The notes under the pieces: generated by a model | The model's database searches: none | Told to the model about the DNA's origin: nothing | Seen by the model: only the letters and a program-made list of their open reading frames with translations | Position numbers and translations under genes: made by a program | NCBI RefSeq assembly: GCF_963082655.1 | Contig: NC_081553.1 | Location: 61,184,311 to 61,248,310 of the forward strand | Direction: 5' to 3' | Length of the DNA stretch: 64,000 bases | Origin: Stomoxys calcitrans | Lineage: Eukaryota > Arthropoda > Insecta > Diptera > Muscidae | Shown: one piece after another, positions 1 through 11,456 of the stretch | Layout: the number at the start of each line of letters is the position of its first letter | Position numbering within the stretch: position 1 is the first letter of the stretch

Positions 1-310
1 GTCGCTAAACCTCCTCGTAATCCTAGGGCGGCTTCCTCATTCACAGTGCAAAACGTAGAGCCTTCCATCTGCTGGGATGCTGCTGTCGCGTTCATTCCCC
101 GCCACGGACCAGAAGCGTGCGGAGAAGGCACTTCGGAATGTGCCTCTCCCATGACGAAAAAGGACGAACACGTACACTGAGGCGGCAGCCCTTGCCGATG
201 AAGGACATTATCGGGTTAATCCGGTGCGTACAACCGGCTGCTATGGGACGTAATTTTTGTCAGTTTGTCCCTTGTGGTTAAGATCCGCAACCTTTGAAGA
301 AAGCAAAGTA
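1..310. other. unassigned GC-richer edge sequence
   Basis: No gene is recognised here. The first ~230 bases are richer in G and C than the flanking DNA and carry short open frames, so this may be the edge of a decayed transposon or gene continuing to the left of the window. A family M element is inserted immediately downstream. Confidence 0.3.
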
Positions 311-547
311 TTGGGTTGCTCAAAAAGTAATTGCGGATTTTTTCAAAGAAAGTAAATGCTTTTTTAATAAAACTTAGAATGGACTCTAATCAAATATACT
401 TTTTTTACACTTTTTTTTCTAAAGCAAGCTAAAAGTTACAGCTGACAACTGACAGAAGAAAGAATGCAATTACAGAGTCACAAGCTGTGAAAAAATTTGT
501 CAACGCCGACTATATGAAAAATCCGCAATTACTTTTTGGGCAACCAA
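311..547 (+). mobile_element. family M mariner-like MITE, copy 1
   Basis: This is a 237-bp non-coding element. Its left end begins TTGGGTTGCTCAAAAAGTAA and its right end is the inverted complement, giving terminal inverted repeats of about 31 bp. TA dinucleotides sit at 309-310 and 548-549, the target duplication typical of Tc1/mariner elements. The interior has no transposase frame, so movement would need a transposase supplied elsewhere. Eight further copies occur in the window, in both orientations; plus is defined here by the arm that runs into GGATTTTTTAAAAGAAAG. The family assignment rests on the TA duplication and the end style; the source transposase is not in this window. Confidence 0.88.
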
Positions 548-769
548 TAACAATTTGTGCTAATGATAAATTTTTTTCTACTTTCAGATGAGTTTCCCAA
601 TGATTTTTGTGAATCCTATCATTGCTCAAAGTAAGTAACCTTTTGTTTCACTTAACAATCATTTTTAAATGCATGCCCTATATTTTTACAACTGTAGGGT
701 CATCAGACTATAGAACATCATCATATTCGACAATTTGTTTTAGCGTAATGGAACTTGGATTAATGGGGT

Positions 770-3290
770 CCAAATTTTCTTGAAATGTTCACAAATGATG
801 CATAATGACTGCGTGGTGAAAATAGGGTACTACATTTTTTAATACCTGAAGGGGGGGGCGGACCCTCCCCCTTACCCTTATCTTCAGAAACGGCAGATCT
901 CGGAGATGGGTAATGCGATTTAGGCGAAAATTTGTGTGCTCTCATACAGTACCCTAAAAATAAAAAATTGGTTTTACAAATTTTGGATGGGGTACCTAGG
1001 GGGGCTGCCCCACCCTAAAACCTACCAAACATATATTTAGACCAATCACGACAATATGGGACTCAAATGAAAGGTATTTAGGATAAGAAAACGTATCTGG
1101 TATCCAATTGTCGGACCAAGTGTTAGAGGGACCACCCCAGCCCCAAATCACCCTTAAATCGGACATATTTACCGACCATGGCAATATGAGACTCAAATGA
1201 AAGGTATTTGCGAGTAGAATATGAATCTGATATCCAAATGTGGGACCACGTTTCTGGGGATTCACCCCTTCCCCAAAACACCCCCTAAACTAAATTTTTT
1301 AATATCTGAAGCGGGGCGGACCCTCCCCCTTACCCTTATCTTCAGAAACGGCAGATCTCGGAAATGGGTAATGCGATTTAGGCGAAAATTTGTGTGTTCT
1401 CATAGAGTGCCTTAATAATAAAAAAAAATTGGTTTTCCAAATTTCGGATGGGGTACCTAGGGGGGCTGCCCCACCCTAAAACCTACCAAACATATATTTA
1501 GACCAATCACGACAATATGGGACTCAAATGAAAGGTATTTAGGATAAAAAAACGTATCTGATATCTAATTGTCGGACCAAGTGTTAGGGGGACCACCCCA
1601 GCCCCAAAACACCCCTAAATCGGACATATTTTCGAACCATGGCAATATGGGTCATCAGACGGCCATCTGGTGGTCCACCCCTTCCCCAAAACAACCCTCA
1701 AACTGGACTTATTTACTGACCATAGGAATATGGAGCTTAAATAAAACCTATTTGAATGTAGAATACGAATCTGATATCCAAATATGGGACCAAGTGTTTG
1801 GGGGGCCGCCTCTCCCCAAAAACATCCCCTAAAGGGGACAAATTTACGACCATAGCAATATGGGGCTCAAATGAAAGTTTTTTGGGAGTAGAGTATGAAT
1901 CTGATATCAATATTCGGGAAAATAGACACTTTCGAATATTGATATCAGATTCATGTTCTACTCCCGAAAACCTTTCATTTGAGCCCCATATTGCTATGGT
2001 CGTAAATTTGTGTCCTTGGGTATGTTTTTGAGAACAGGCGGGGCCACACCACCCCCACAACACCAACCAAATAGGAAGTATTTGCTGACTATTGCAATAT
2101 GAGACTCAAATAAGAGGGTTTTTAAAGTAGAACACGAATCCGATATATATTTTCAAGGCCAACTCACTGCGTGGCCGCCCATCCCCCAAAACACCCCCAA
2201 GCCGGTCATGTTTGCCGACTATGGAAATATGGGGCTCAAATTAAAGGTATTTGGGCCTGATATAAACATTAGGGATATGAATATTAGGGACCAACTGTCT
2301 AGGGGACGTCCCACCACCATAACAACCCCCAAATAGGACGTATTTGCTCACCAAGACAATTTGGGTCTTAAAGAGAGTGGAACTAAATATTTATAGTTTT
2401 GGCCCTAAAAACTACCCCAAAACCGACATACCCCAAACCGGACATATTTGCTGACTTTTGCAATGAGGACTTTAAATGAAATTAGGAAACGAATTTGATA
2501 TCCAATTTTGAGGCCAATGGCAATATGGGGTTGAAATAAGTGATACATAGATATATGAGAATAGAGCACGTTGCTGTTATATTTTCCGGGCTTTGTGTTT
2601 GGGGGATCACCCCAATCCCCAAAACACCCCCCAATCGGGCATATTTACCGACCATGTCAATATGGGGCTTAAATGAAAGGAATTGGGGGGTAGAGCAAGA
2701 ATTGATACCCATTTTTGAAACCAATTTTCTGGGGTTCTAGCCTTTCCCAAAATACCCCACACGCCTTAATCGGGCATATTTACCGACCATGTCAATGTAG
2801 AGCTTAAATGAAAGGTATTGGGGGGTAGAGCAAGAATTGATACCCACTTTCGGGACCAATTTTCTGGGGGTATACCCGTTTCCCAAAATACCCCACAAAC
2901 AGCAATTTTTTTCTGACCATCACAATATGGGGCTCAAATAAAGGTATTTGGGAGTAGAATACAAATTTGATATCCAAATGTAGGATCATGTATTGAGGGC
3001 ATCACCCTTTTCCCAAAACACCCGCAAAGGGAAAAAAATTTTCGACCATGCCAATATGTGGCTCAAATGAAGGGTGTTTAAGATTAGAAAACGAATTTGA
3101 TAACCTATTTTGGGGCCATGTGTTTGGGGGACGCCTCATCCTGTAAACTCATCTTAAGCCAATGGCAATATGGGGTTTAAATAAATGGTATTTGAGAGTA
3201 GAGCACGATGTTGATATTTTTTCAGGGCCAAGTATCTGGGGGACCACCTCCCCCCCGAAAACACCTATAAATTAGATAAATAAAAGTTTT
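770..3290 (+). mobile_element. family A Helitron-like repeat array, copy 1
   Basis: This is a decayed array of diverged ~130-bp modules. Each carries a core such as GACCATGGCAATATGGG, a 'CTCAAATGAAAGGTATTT' stretch, an 'ATCTGATATCC' stretch and a C-rich block ending in CCCCAAAACACCCC. The leader with CGGACCCTCCCCCTTACC occurs twice (about 850 and 1310), so the first ~460 bp is duplicated in tandem. The same leader and modules recur at 6569 and 54799, where the Helitron-like 5' end is preserved. Open frames here are by-products of the repeat. Neither terminus is intact in this copy. Confidence 0.75.
1834..2014. repeat. ~82-bp inverted repeat inside family A
   Basis: The arms are 1834-1916 and 1933-2014 with a ~16-bp spacer. 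The left arm runs from GGGGACAAATTTACGACC to TGATATCAATATTCG, and the right arm is its near-perfect reverse complement. Equivalent modules at 7494-7600 and 55525-55600 are not inverted, so the fold-back is specific to this copy. Confidence 0.85.
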
Positions 3291-4470
3291 AGAAAAATTA
3301 GAAATCGAGAAAAAATATTTTAATATTCTAAAATCACTGTCCCTACCATTGAATACAAAATTTGCAACATGCGGTGTCTGCCGCCAGATTTTTTGTGCAT
3401 GATTTTTATTTTCCCTAAGCCACAAACTTGTGGAAAAACTTACCGTTTTTATACAAAGCAGACATTTGTTGATATTGCACCAATGAACAAAAAAAAAAAA
3501 AATATCATCAACAAAAACTGAAAGTAAGAGAGCAACAAAAAAATTATAAACAAGAATGTCACATGCCGTTGAAGAAGAAAAGCCACAACGGTATCAACAT
3601 CGCAAAAAGAAGAAGAAGAAAACCGAACTGAAGAGAAGAAAAATTAAATTAAAATGCAAATTAAGTTGAGAAGACCTGCATACATACTTGCACATTGCAA
3701 AGTGGCAGCTCATTCCCCACAGGGAAAATGGGTAAAAATTCCTAAAGACTCCAACCTCATAGACACCAACGGCAAGGAAGGGTCTTTGGTCGTATGTTAT
3801 TTAGCTACTTCTGGGCAAAAGGTGCTTAAGAAGTGACAAATAACGCCTTTGGTGGCAACACAGGCCCAAGAGTGTTTATTTTTAGGTGTGCATTTGTCTG
3901 CTTCAGCGAGGAGGAAAGCACCACCTTGGCAGAAATGCCACTTTGACACCATGTCTCAGAGGGGATTTTCCTTGCGCGTAAGCTGCATGTGAACACTCTA
4001 CACCAAAATTGTTTACCTTTTTCACTTGCGTTTGTTTTTTGGTTTCCTTTTCGTCCTTGGTTTTGTATCTTAATAACATTATGTCCTTATTCCTTTAAGA
4101 GCCTTTTGAATATGGATATCTGCATTTCACGCGATAAAAATGTTGACTTGCAACATAAGTTTCTCCATTTGCCATGGCATCATTGTGGTGCTGCTGCCAC
4201 TCTCTTGTTGTGCTGTGCCGCCATAGCCATAAATTATGCAAAGTAGTTGTACTGTGAGTACTTAATACGGTTGTAACCTTAATTTAATCTTGTAATCTGT
4301 TTTGTGGTTAAAGTTATAAATTATTCACTCGTACATTTGTGAACAATTGTAGGAGCAAGTGGAAAAGTTGGATGGAAGATATATCTAGGATTTTTTTTTT
4401 TGAAATATTTAATTGTTGTTGTTGAATGGTGTGACATATCTTCATCTTTAATTTTGTTCTGGGTTCTGTT
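3291..4470. other. no gene recognised; AT-rich unique-looking sequence
   Basis: There are homopolymer A runs near 3490 and purine-rich stretches near 3600. Small open frames at 3654-3836 and 3989-4246 show no recognisable domain. The first lacks a convincing context and the second is hydrophobic and low in complexity. I see no splice-bounded coding structure I could defend. Confidence 0.45.
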
Positions 4471-4479
4471 AAATATTCA

Positions 4480-5040
4480 GATACAAAGGCCTTAAGACTT
4501 AGGGGAAGTATCTATCAGAGGGATGTGGTAGTAAGTCTAGAGTATTTGGCCTCCTGGGAGAGCAGAAGCTCTACCTCATCCAGAACAGATGCCCTGTAAG
4601 CACCCAGCTTTCGCCTCTTGGTGAAAAGTACCCACTCAGTCATTCTAGGGCTAATGCCTAGGTCGTTAGCCATAGCCGCTTAGAAGTCCCTATAATGATG
4701 TCGTTCTCCGCGTGGGTAATGGCCTTCAACCTCTGCTCCTCGAAGGAGCTCATAATCTCATTGATAACCAGAAGCCACAAAAGAGGGGATAAAACCCCTG
4801 CGTTCCGGGCTTTCAGTATAGTACTAAACCAATTAACCAGATAAGGAGGGAGCCTCATTACCACCATAGCGTCATGTATGGACTCCAACTTCACGTTATT
4901 TTAAAAGTCCTTTCTATGTCCCAGAAGGCCGTAAAGAGAAGTCGCACACTCTCAAATTCACTTCGATATAACCAACCACATGGTGATGGGCACTATCAAC
5001 CGACCGAACCGCAGTCCAAGCATGCTGATAGCCACACGCC
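4480..5040 (-). pseudogene. decayed non-LTR retrotransposon, reverse transcriptase palm
   Basis: Reading the minus strand gives reverse transcriptase blocks in the right order for a LINE of the R1/LOA/jockey type. First comes HAWTAVRSVDSAHHHVVGYI, matching the usual 'HAY..GRS.E.ALH' block. Next are KLESIHDAMVVMRLPPYLVN and GVLSPLLWLLVINEIMSSFE. The catalytic block reads HAENDIIIG, where an active enzyme has a Y-A-D-D core. After a stop the frame resumes with WVLFTKRRKLGAYRASVL, resembling the thumb entry. The substituted active site, frameshifts and stops show a dead copy. The 5' part continues into the tandem repeats at 5040-5780. The exact clade is uncertain. Confidence 0.75.
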
Positions 5041-5785
5041 TGTGAGTGGTCGAGACGGTCCCTAATGCTTGCGATCTCTTTGGGCACTCATAGGTCTTCA
5101 AAACGTAGGATGAAAACCTGATCTGGCTTGTACTCCTTGCGTAGAGAGTGGATCGATATCACCGCCTTCGGAATGAAAACTACCCCGCCCCCGTACCCAT
5201 TGATTGGTTGAGACGGTTTCTAATGCTTGAATGAATTCAGCTCTCCAAGGAATCCAAAACGAAGGATGAAAAACTGCCCCGAACTGTAGTCCTTAAGTAG
5301 AGAGTGGATTGGTTTTCCCGCCTTCGGAATGACATCTACCCTCACCTTCCGCGCCACCCAGTTGTCACTTAGTCCAGTAACACAGCAGCTTCTTTGAGAC
5401 GGTTTCTAATGCTTGAATGAATTCAGCTCTCCAAGGAATCCAAAACGAAGGATAAAAAATTGCCCCGAACTGTAGTCCTTAAGCAGAGAGTGGATCGGTT
5501 TTCCCACCTTCGGAACGAAATCTACCCTCACCTTCCGCGCCACCCAGTTGTCACTTAGTCCAGTAACACAGCAGCTTCTTTGAGACGGTTTCTAATGCTT
5601 AGATGAATTAGGCTCTCCAAGGAATCCAAAACGAAGGATGAAAATCTGCCCCGAACTGTAGTCCTTAAGTAGAGAGTGGATCGGTTTTCCCTCCTTCGGA
5701 ATGAAATCTACCCTCACCTTCCGCCACCCAGTTGTCACTTAGTCCTGTAAGACAGCAGCTTCTACAGATCATCTCAGGGTGTCGT
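5040..5785 (-). repeat. tandem repeat of a reverse transcriptase coding segment
   Basis: The plus strand motif AGACGGTTTCTAATGCTT recurs at 5211, 5397 and 5583, an exact 186-bp period. A more diverged first copy starts near 5048 (period 163). Read on the minus strand each unit encodes the finger region of a LINE reverse transcriptase, for example KVRVDFVPKVGKPIHSLLKD, which corresponds to the family block 'V.FIPK.GK....KDYRPISL'. Four successive copies of one domain segment cannot be functional, so this is duplication inside a dead element. The unit is not found elsewhere in the window. Confidence 0.85.
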
Positions 5786-5938
5786 ATGACATTGGGTCCT
5801 GCCTTTTAGGGCTGAATCTAATTCACAGCCCAGACTATCTTCCCCTCCGTTATCATGCGCTTATCCACGTAAAGTGACTCGCCACTATGTTGTATCGAGA
5901 GGACGTCAATACCATCCGTATATATCGCCCATGGAGTA

Positions 5939-6266
5939 AAAATGCAAATGCAAATTTTGCCCATGAACATTCCACTTAGGAACAGGGGAAAACTTCTCAC
6001 ATATCAATGAGTGCAGTCCGATTCACGTTTAAGCTCAATGATAAGGGACCTCCTTTTTATAGCCGAGTCCGAATGTCGTGCCGCAGGCGACACCTCTTTG
6101 GAGAGAAGTTTTACATGGCATAGTACCTCACAAATGTTGCCAGCATTAGGAGGGCAAAACCATCGCTGAAAATTTTTCGGATGGTCTCGCCAGGGTCTCT
6201 CGAACCCAGGCGTTCAGCGTCATAGGCGGACATGCTAATCTTTGCGCTACGGTGGCCTCCCGTAGA
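5939..6266 (-). mobile_element. family S tRNA-derived SINE, copy 1
   Basis: This is a full-length-looking SINE of ~328 bp. On the minus strand the head reads GGCCACCGTAGCGCAAAG and continues to a 'CCTGGGTTCGA' stretch: a tRNA-like head with an A box fitting TRGYNNANNGG and a B box close to GGTTCGANNC. The body contains CTATAAAAAGGAGGTCCCTT and ends TTTGCATTTGCATTTT. Near-identical 11-bp direct repeats flank it: CCCATGGAGTA at 5928-5938 and CCCATGGAATA at 6267-6277. These are a convincing target-site duplication made by LINE-type integration. It has no coding capacity and would depend on an autonomous LINE. Confidence 0.85.
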
Positions 6267-6277
6267 CCCATGGAATA

Positions 6278-6450
6278 CGTCCGAGAATCCAGGGAAATGC
6301 GTAGCCGCCAATATAGACTCCGTCCAGGTTTCGTAATTTTTTAGAATTGCTTCAAGAGCTTTCGGATCTTTAGTCAACTCCCTCTGCTGCCACGCATATA
6401 TGCTCCTTTCGACTTCATACTCTTCTCTTAAGTCCCATATTCCACCGATC
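6278..6450 (-). other. open-frame remnant flanking the SINE, unassigned
   Basis: On the minus strand an open frame of about 55 codons includes ALEAILKNYETWTESILAA and is charged and helical in character, unlike the repeat-derived frames around it. It is cut by the SINE at 6266. The sequence beyond the SINE (5820-5927) carries another short frame, IYTDGIDVLSIQHSGES, but the two are not in one frame once the SINE and one target copy are removed. It could be a decayed transposon protein or a pseudogene. Confidence 0.35.
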
Positions 6451-6470
6451 GGTCTACACGTCCGCTAAAG

Positions 6471-6568
6471 GGGTTTTTATACCCACCACCATATGATAGG
6501 GGCATACTAATCTAGTCAACCCGTTTGGAGCACCTCGAAATATTCCTCTAAGACCCCATAAAGTATTC
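6471..6568 (+). mobile_element. family B 5' end fragment
   Basis: About 100 bp matching the B 5' terminus: TTTTTATACCCACCACC, then CACCTCGAAATATTC and CCCATAAAGTAT. It breaks off directly into family A sequence, so the junction marks a later insertion or deletion. Confidence 0.75.
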
Positions 6569-8745
6569 CATGAAATTTTCACTGATGGTGCATAATGATG
6601 CCGTGGTGAAAATAGGGTACTACATTTTTTGATATCTGAAGAGGGGGGGGGGCGGACTCTCCCCCTTACCTTAATTTTGCAGAAACGCCAAATCCCGGTG
6701 ATGAGTGGTGCGATTCAAGCGAAATTTTGTGTGCTCTCTTATAGTAACCTAAAGATAAAAATTTGGTATCCAAATTTCGGATGGGGTTCCTATGGGGGCC
6801 GCCCCACCCCCAAAACCTACCAAATATATTTTAAGATCAAACATGACAATATGGGACTCAAATGAAAGGTATTTAGGATTAGAAAACTTATCTGATATCC
6901 AATTGTCGGAACAGGTATTAGGGGGACCACCCCAGCCCCAAAACACACTTAAATCGGACATATTTAGTGACCATGGCAATATGGGACTCAAATTAAAGGT
7001 ATTTGCGAGTAGAATACGAATCTTATATCCAAATGTGGGACCACGTCTCTGGGGGTCAACCCCTTTCCCAAAACACCCCCCAAACAGGACTTATTTACTG
7101 ACCATGGGAATATGGGGGGGATGAAAGGTTTTTTTGAATGAAAGGTATTCAGGATAAGAAAACTTTTCTGATATCCGATTGTCAGACCAAGTGCTAGGGG
7201 GACCACCCCAAGCCCCAAAACACCCCTAAATCGGACATATTTAGCGACCATGGCAATATGGGACTCAAATTAAAGGTATTTGCGAGTAGAATACGAATCT
7301 TATATCCAAATGTGGGACCAAGTTTCTGGGGGTCCACCCCTTCCCCAAAACACCCCCCAAACAGGGCTTATTTACTGACCATGGGAATATGGAGCTTAAA
7401 TTAAAGGTATTTGAAAGTAGAATACGAATCGGATATCCAAATATGGGACCCCCCAAGTTTTTGGGGGGCCGCCTATCCCCAAAAACATCCCCCAAGGGGA
7501 CAAATTTACGACCATAGCAATATGGGGCTCAAATGGAAGGCCTTTGGGAGTAGAGCATGAATTTGATATCAATATTCGTTAAAAGTGTCTATGGGGCCAC
7601 GCCACCCCCACAATACCACCCAAATAGTAAGTATTTTCTGACTATTGCAATATAAGGCTCAAATAAGAGGGTTTTTAAAGTGGAACACGAATCCGATATA
7701 TATTTTCAAGGCCAAAACACCCCCAAGCCGGTCATGTTGGCCAACTATGGAAATATGGGGCTCAAATTAAAGGTATGTGGGAGTAGACCACGTATCTGAT
7801 ATCAACATGAGGGGTCAACAGTCTAGCGGACGTCCCACGACCATAACAACCCCCAAATAGGAAGTATTTGCTCACCAAGACAATTTGAGTCTTAAAGAGA
7901 GTAGAACTGAATATTCATAGTTTTTAGGGCCAATACCCCAAACCGGACATATTTGCTGACTTTTGCAATAAGGAGTTTAAATGAGATTAGGAAATGAATT
8001 TGACACCCAGTTTTAAAGCCAATGGCAATATGGGGTTCAAATAAGTGATACATAGATATATGAGAATAGAGCACTTTGCTGTTATATTTTCCGGGCTTAG
8101 TGTTTGGGGGACCACCTCAATCCCCAAAACACCCCTTAATCGGTCATGTTTACCGACCATGTCAATATGGGGCTTAAATGAAAGGAATTGGGGGGTAGAG
8201 CAAGAATTGATACCCATTTTCGGAACCAATTTTCTGGGGGTCTACCCCTTTCCCAAAAAAACACCCCCCAAACAGCAATTTTTTAGTGATCATCGCAATA
8301 TGGGGCTCAAATAAAGGTATTTGGGAGTAGAATACGAATTTGATATCCAAATGTAGGACCATGTATTTAGGGCATCACCCCTTTCCCAAAACACCCCCTA
8401 AGGGAAAAAATGTTTCGACCATGTCAATATGTGGCTCAAATGAAAGGAATTTGAGATAAGAAAACGAATTTGATAACCTATTTTGGGACGAAGTGTTTGG
8501 GGAATTCCTCATCCTGTAAACTCATCTTAAGCCAATGGCAATATGGAGTTTAAATAAATGGTATTTGAGAGAAGAGCACGATGTTGATATTTTTTAGGGC
8601 CAAGTATCTGGGGGACCACCTCTCCCCCGAAAACACTACTAAATCAGCGGCCCCGCCCAATTTTTTGGTTGGACGCCCTCAAAAACACCCCCCAAAGAGG
8701 AAGAATTTAGGACCATAGCAAAATGGGGCTCAAATAAAAGGTCTT
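6569..8745 (+). mobile_element. family A Helitron-like repeat array, copy 2
   Basis: Same leader and ~130-bp modules as copy 1, in the same order but without the fold-back at 1834-2014. The module core recurs at about 6970, 7100, 7248, 7378 and 7510. A run of five extra leader-proximal modules suggests expansion and contraction by unequal exchange. Both ends are eroded: the left joins a B fragment and the right fades near 8745. Confidence 0.75.
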
Positions 8746-8863
8746 TGGTCTTGTGAAAAGATCTTGATGACCCTTAACCCTGCTAGCGAATTCATAGACC
8801 AATAAAGATCATATGGGATTCAGATAAAGTCACTTATATTGTTATACTGTTAGTGGTGGTGGG

Positions 8864-8915
8864 TTCTCAAGATTCGGCCCGGCCGAACTAAGCACGTTTT
8901 GACTTGTTTGAGGTA
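8864..8915 (+). mobile_element. family B1 3' end remnant
   Basis: Contains the terminal hairpin TTCGGCCCGGCCGAA followed by a degenerate ACTTGTTT tail. It is an orphan 3' end standing just upstream of a longer B1 copy. Confidence 0.7.
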
Positions 8916-8945
8916 GGATTTACTTGACAGCAAATCGAAAAATGT

Positions 8946-10697
8946 ATTTTTATACCCTCCACCATAAGATGGGGGGTATACTAATTTCGTCATTCTGTTT
9001 GTAACTACTCGAAATATTCGTCTGAGACCCCATAAAGTATATATATTCTTGATCGTCGCGACATCTTATGTCGATTTAGCCATGTCCGTCCGTCCGTCCG
9101 TCCCTCCGTCTGTCTGTCGAAAGCACGCTAACTTCCGAAGGAGTAAAGCTAGCCGCTTGGAATTTTGCACAAATACTTCTTATTAGTGTAGGTCGGTTGG
9201 TATTGTAAATGGGCCATATCGGTCCATATTTTGATATAGCTGCCATATAAACCGATCTTGGGTCTTGACTTCTTGAGCCTCTAGAGTGCGCAATTCTTAT
9301 CCGATTGGAATGAAATTTTGCACGACGTGTTTTCCTATGATATCCAACAACTGTGCCAAGTATGGTTTAAATCGGTCCATAACCTGATATAGCTGCCATA
9401 TAAACCGATCTTGGGTCTTGACTTCTTGAGCCTCTAGCGTGCGCAATTCTTATCTGATCAGAATGAAATTTTGCACGACGTGTTTTGTTATGATATCCAA
9501 CAACTGTGTAAAGTTTGGTTCAAATCGGTCCATAACCTGATATAGCTGCCATATAAACCGATCTTGGGTCTTGACTTCTTGAGCCTCTAGCGTGCGCAAT
9601 TCTTATCCGATTGAAATGAAATTTTGCACGACGTGTTTTGTTATGATATTCAACAACTGTGCAAAGTTTGGTTCAAATCGGTCCATAACCTGATATAGCT
9701 GCCATATAAACCGATCTTGGGTCTTGACTTCTTGAGCCTCTAGAGTGCGCAATTCTTATCCGATTGAAATGAAATTTTGCACGACGTGTTTTGTTATTAT
9801 ATCCAACAACTGTGCCAAGTATAGTTCAAATCGGTTCATAACCTGATATAGCTGCCATATAAACCGATCTTGGGTCTTGACTTCTTGAGCCTCTAGAGGG
9901 CACAATTCTAATCCCATTGGAATGGAATTTCGCACGACGTGTTTTGTTATGATACCTAACAACTGTGCCAAGTATGGTTTAAATCGGTTCATAACCTGAT
10001 ATAGCTGGGTCTTGACTTCTTGAGCCTCTAGAGGGCACAATTCTTATCCGATTTAAATGAGTGTTTGCACGAAGTATTTCGTCTTGATATCCAACAACTG
10101 TGCCAAGTATGGTTGAAATCGGTCCATAACCTGATATAGCTGTCATATAAAAAGATCTGGGGATTTGACTTCTTGAGCTTCTAGAGGGCGCAATTCCTAT
10201 CCGATTTGGCTGAAATTTTGCATGACGTATTTTATTTTTACTTTCAACAACTGTGTCAAATAAGATTCAAATCGGTTCATAACCTGATATAGCTGCCATA
10301 TAAACCGATCTGGGATCTTGATTTCTTGACCGCTAGAGGTCGCAATTATTATCCGATGTGCCTGAAATTTTGTACGACGGATCCTCTCATGACCATCAAC
10401 AAACGTGTTTATTTTGTTCTGAATCGGTCTATAACCCGATACAGATCCCATATAAATCGTTCTCTCTATTTTACTTCGTAAGCCCCAATGGACGCAATTC
10501 TTATACGAATTGGCTGAAATTTTACACAGGTCTCCAACATATAATTTAATTGTGGTCCGAACCGGACCATATCTTGAAATCGTTTTAATAGCAAAGCAAC
10601 TCTTTTTTTATATCCTCTTTAGCCTAAAAAGAGATGCCGGGAAAACAACTCGAAAAACAAGATTCGGCCCGGCCGAACTTAGCACGCTTTTATTGGT
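8946..10697 (+). mobile_element. family B1 DINE/Helentron-associated-like element, long copy
   Basis: The 5' end is TTTTTATACCCTCCACC, forming a local hairpin with GGGGGGTATAC. A block CCCATAAAGTATATATATTC, a GTCC microsatellite (about 9083-9118) and ~153-bp modules follow. The module landmark GATATAGCTGCCATATA occurs at 9233, 9386, 9539, 9692, 9845 and 9998, exactly 153 bp apart, then at 10133 after an 18-bp loss, 10286 and about 10438. The 3' end carries the palindrome TTCGGCCCGGCCGAA and CTTTTA. The order of parts (5' hairpin, microsatellite, tandem modules, 3' stem-loop) matches what is known of DINE-1 and Helentron-associated elements. No protein is encoded. Confidence 0.85.
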
Positions 10698-11222
10698 TTT
10701 TTTTTTTATCTTTCGCTACTGTGTTATCGCAATGGACCAAACTTGTTTGAGTGAGTCCGTTTCAGGACTGCCACTCTATCCTAACTTCACCTACTGTTTA
10801 GGTACCAGCCAAAAATTCACATATCCACGGTACACCTTTATATCGGTGATTGGTAGACATATTGCGATAGCATAGGCGGAGGTCCTGTAAAGGTTGTCAT
10901 ATGGGACACCAACTACTTGGTTGATGATTTGAACCCATATCCGATTGCTTCTTATAATCAGCTATCGACGTGCTTCTATGGTCATGTAGCGAACAATGTG
11001 GCTGAAGATTTGGCAGCAGAAATCCACCTCACTGGCAAAATCGGTAAAGAAGGCTTGCATGCATCAAATTGCATATGTCATCGAAGTGGCCATGGTCTTA
11101 CAACTGGCTCCCTATAAAGCGTGCGAAATAGCGGTTTAGAAAATAAGTAGAGTCCAGGAATATGATGCCTCTTTGGGAAACTCCTTGTATTGGACTTTCT
11201 AGGGCTTCGACAACTTATTGCT
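10698..11222. other. unassigned sequence
   Basis: Small open frames (10510-10875 partly overlapping B1, and 10917-11117) show no recognisable motif. I do not assign a gene. Confidence 0.4.
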
Positions 11223-11223
11223 A

Positions 11224-11454
11224 TTGGGTTGCCCAAAAAGTAATTGCGGATTTTTTAAAAGAAAGTAAATGCATTTTTAATAAAACTTAGAATGAACTTT
11301 AATCAAATATACTTTTTTTTACAATTTTTTTTTCTAAAAAGTAGCAGCTGATAACTGACAGAAGAAAGAATGCAATTACAGAGTCACAAGCTGTGAAAAA
11401 ATTTGTCAACGCCGACTATATGAAAAATCCGCAATTACTTTTTGGGCAATCCAA
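11224..11454 (+). mobile_element. family M MITE, copy 2
   Basis: 231 bp with TTGGGTTGCCCAAAAAGTAA at the left end, its complement at the right end, and TA at 11222-11223 and 11455-11456. Slightly shortened inside. Confidence 0.88.
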
Positions 11455-11456
11455 TA

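Noticed and set aside
1737..2066. 109-codon minus frame and 77-codon plus frame over the same DNA
   Set aside because: They mirror each other because the DNA is an inverted repeat within family A; neither is a gene.
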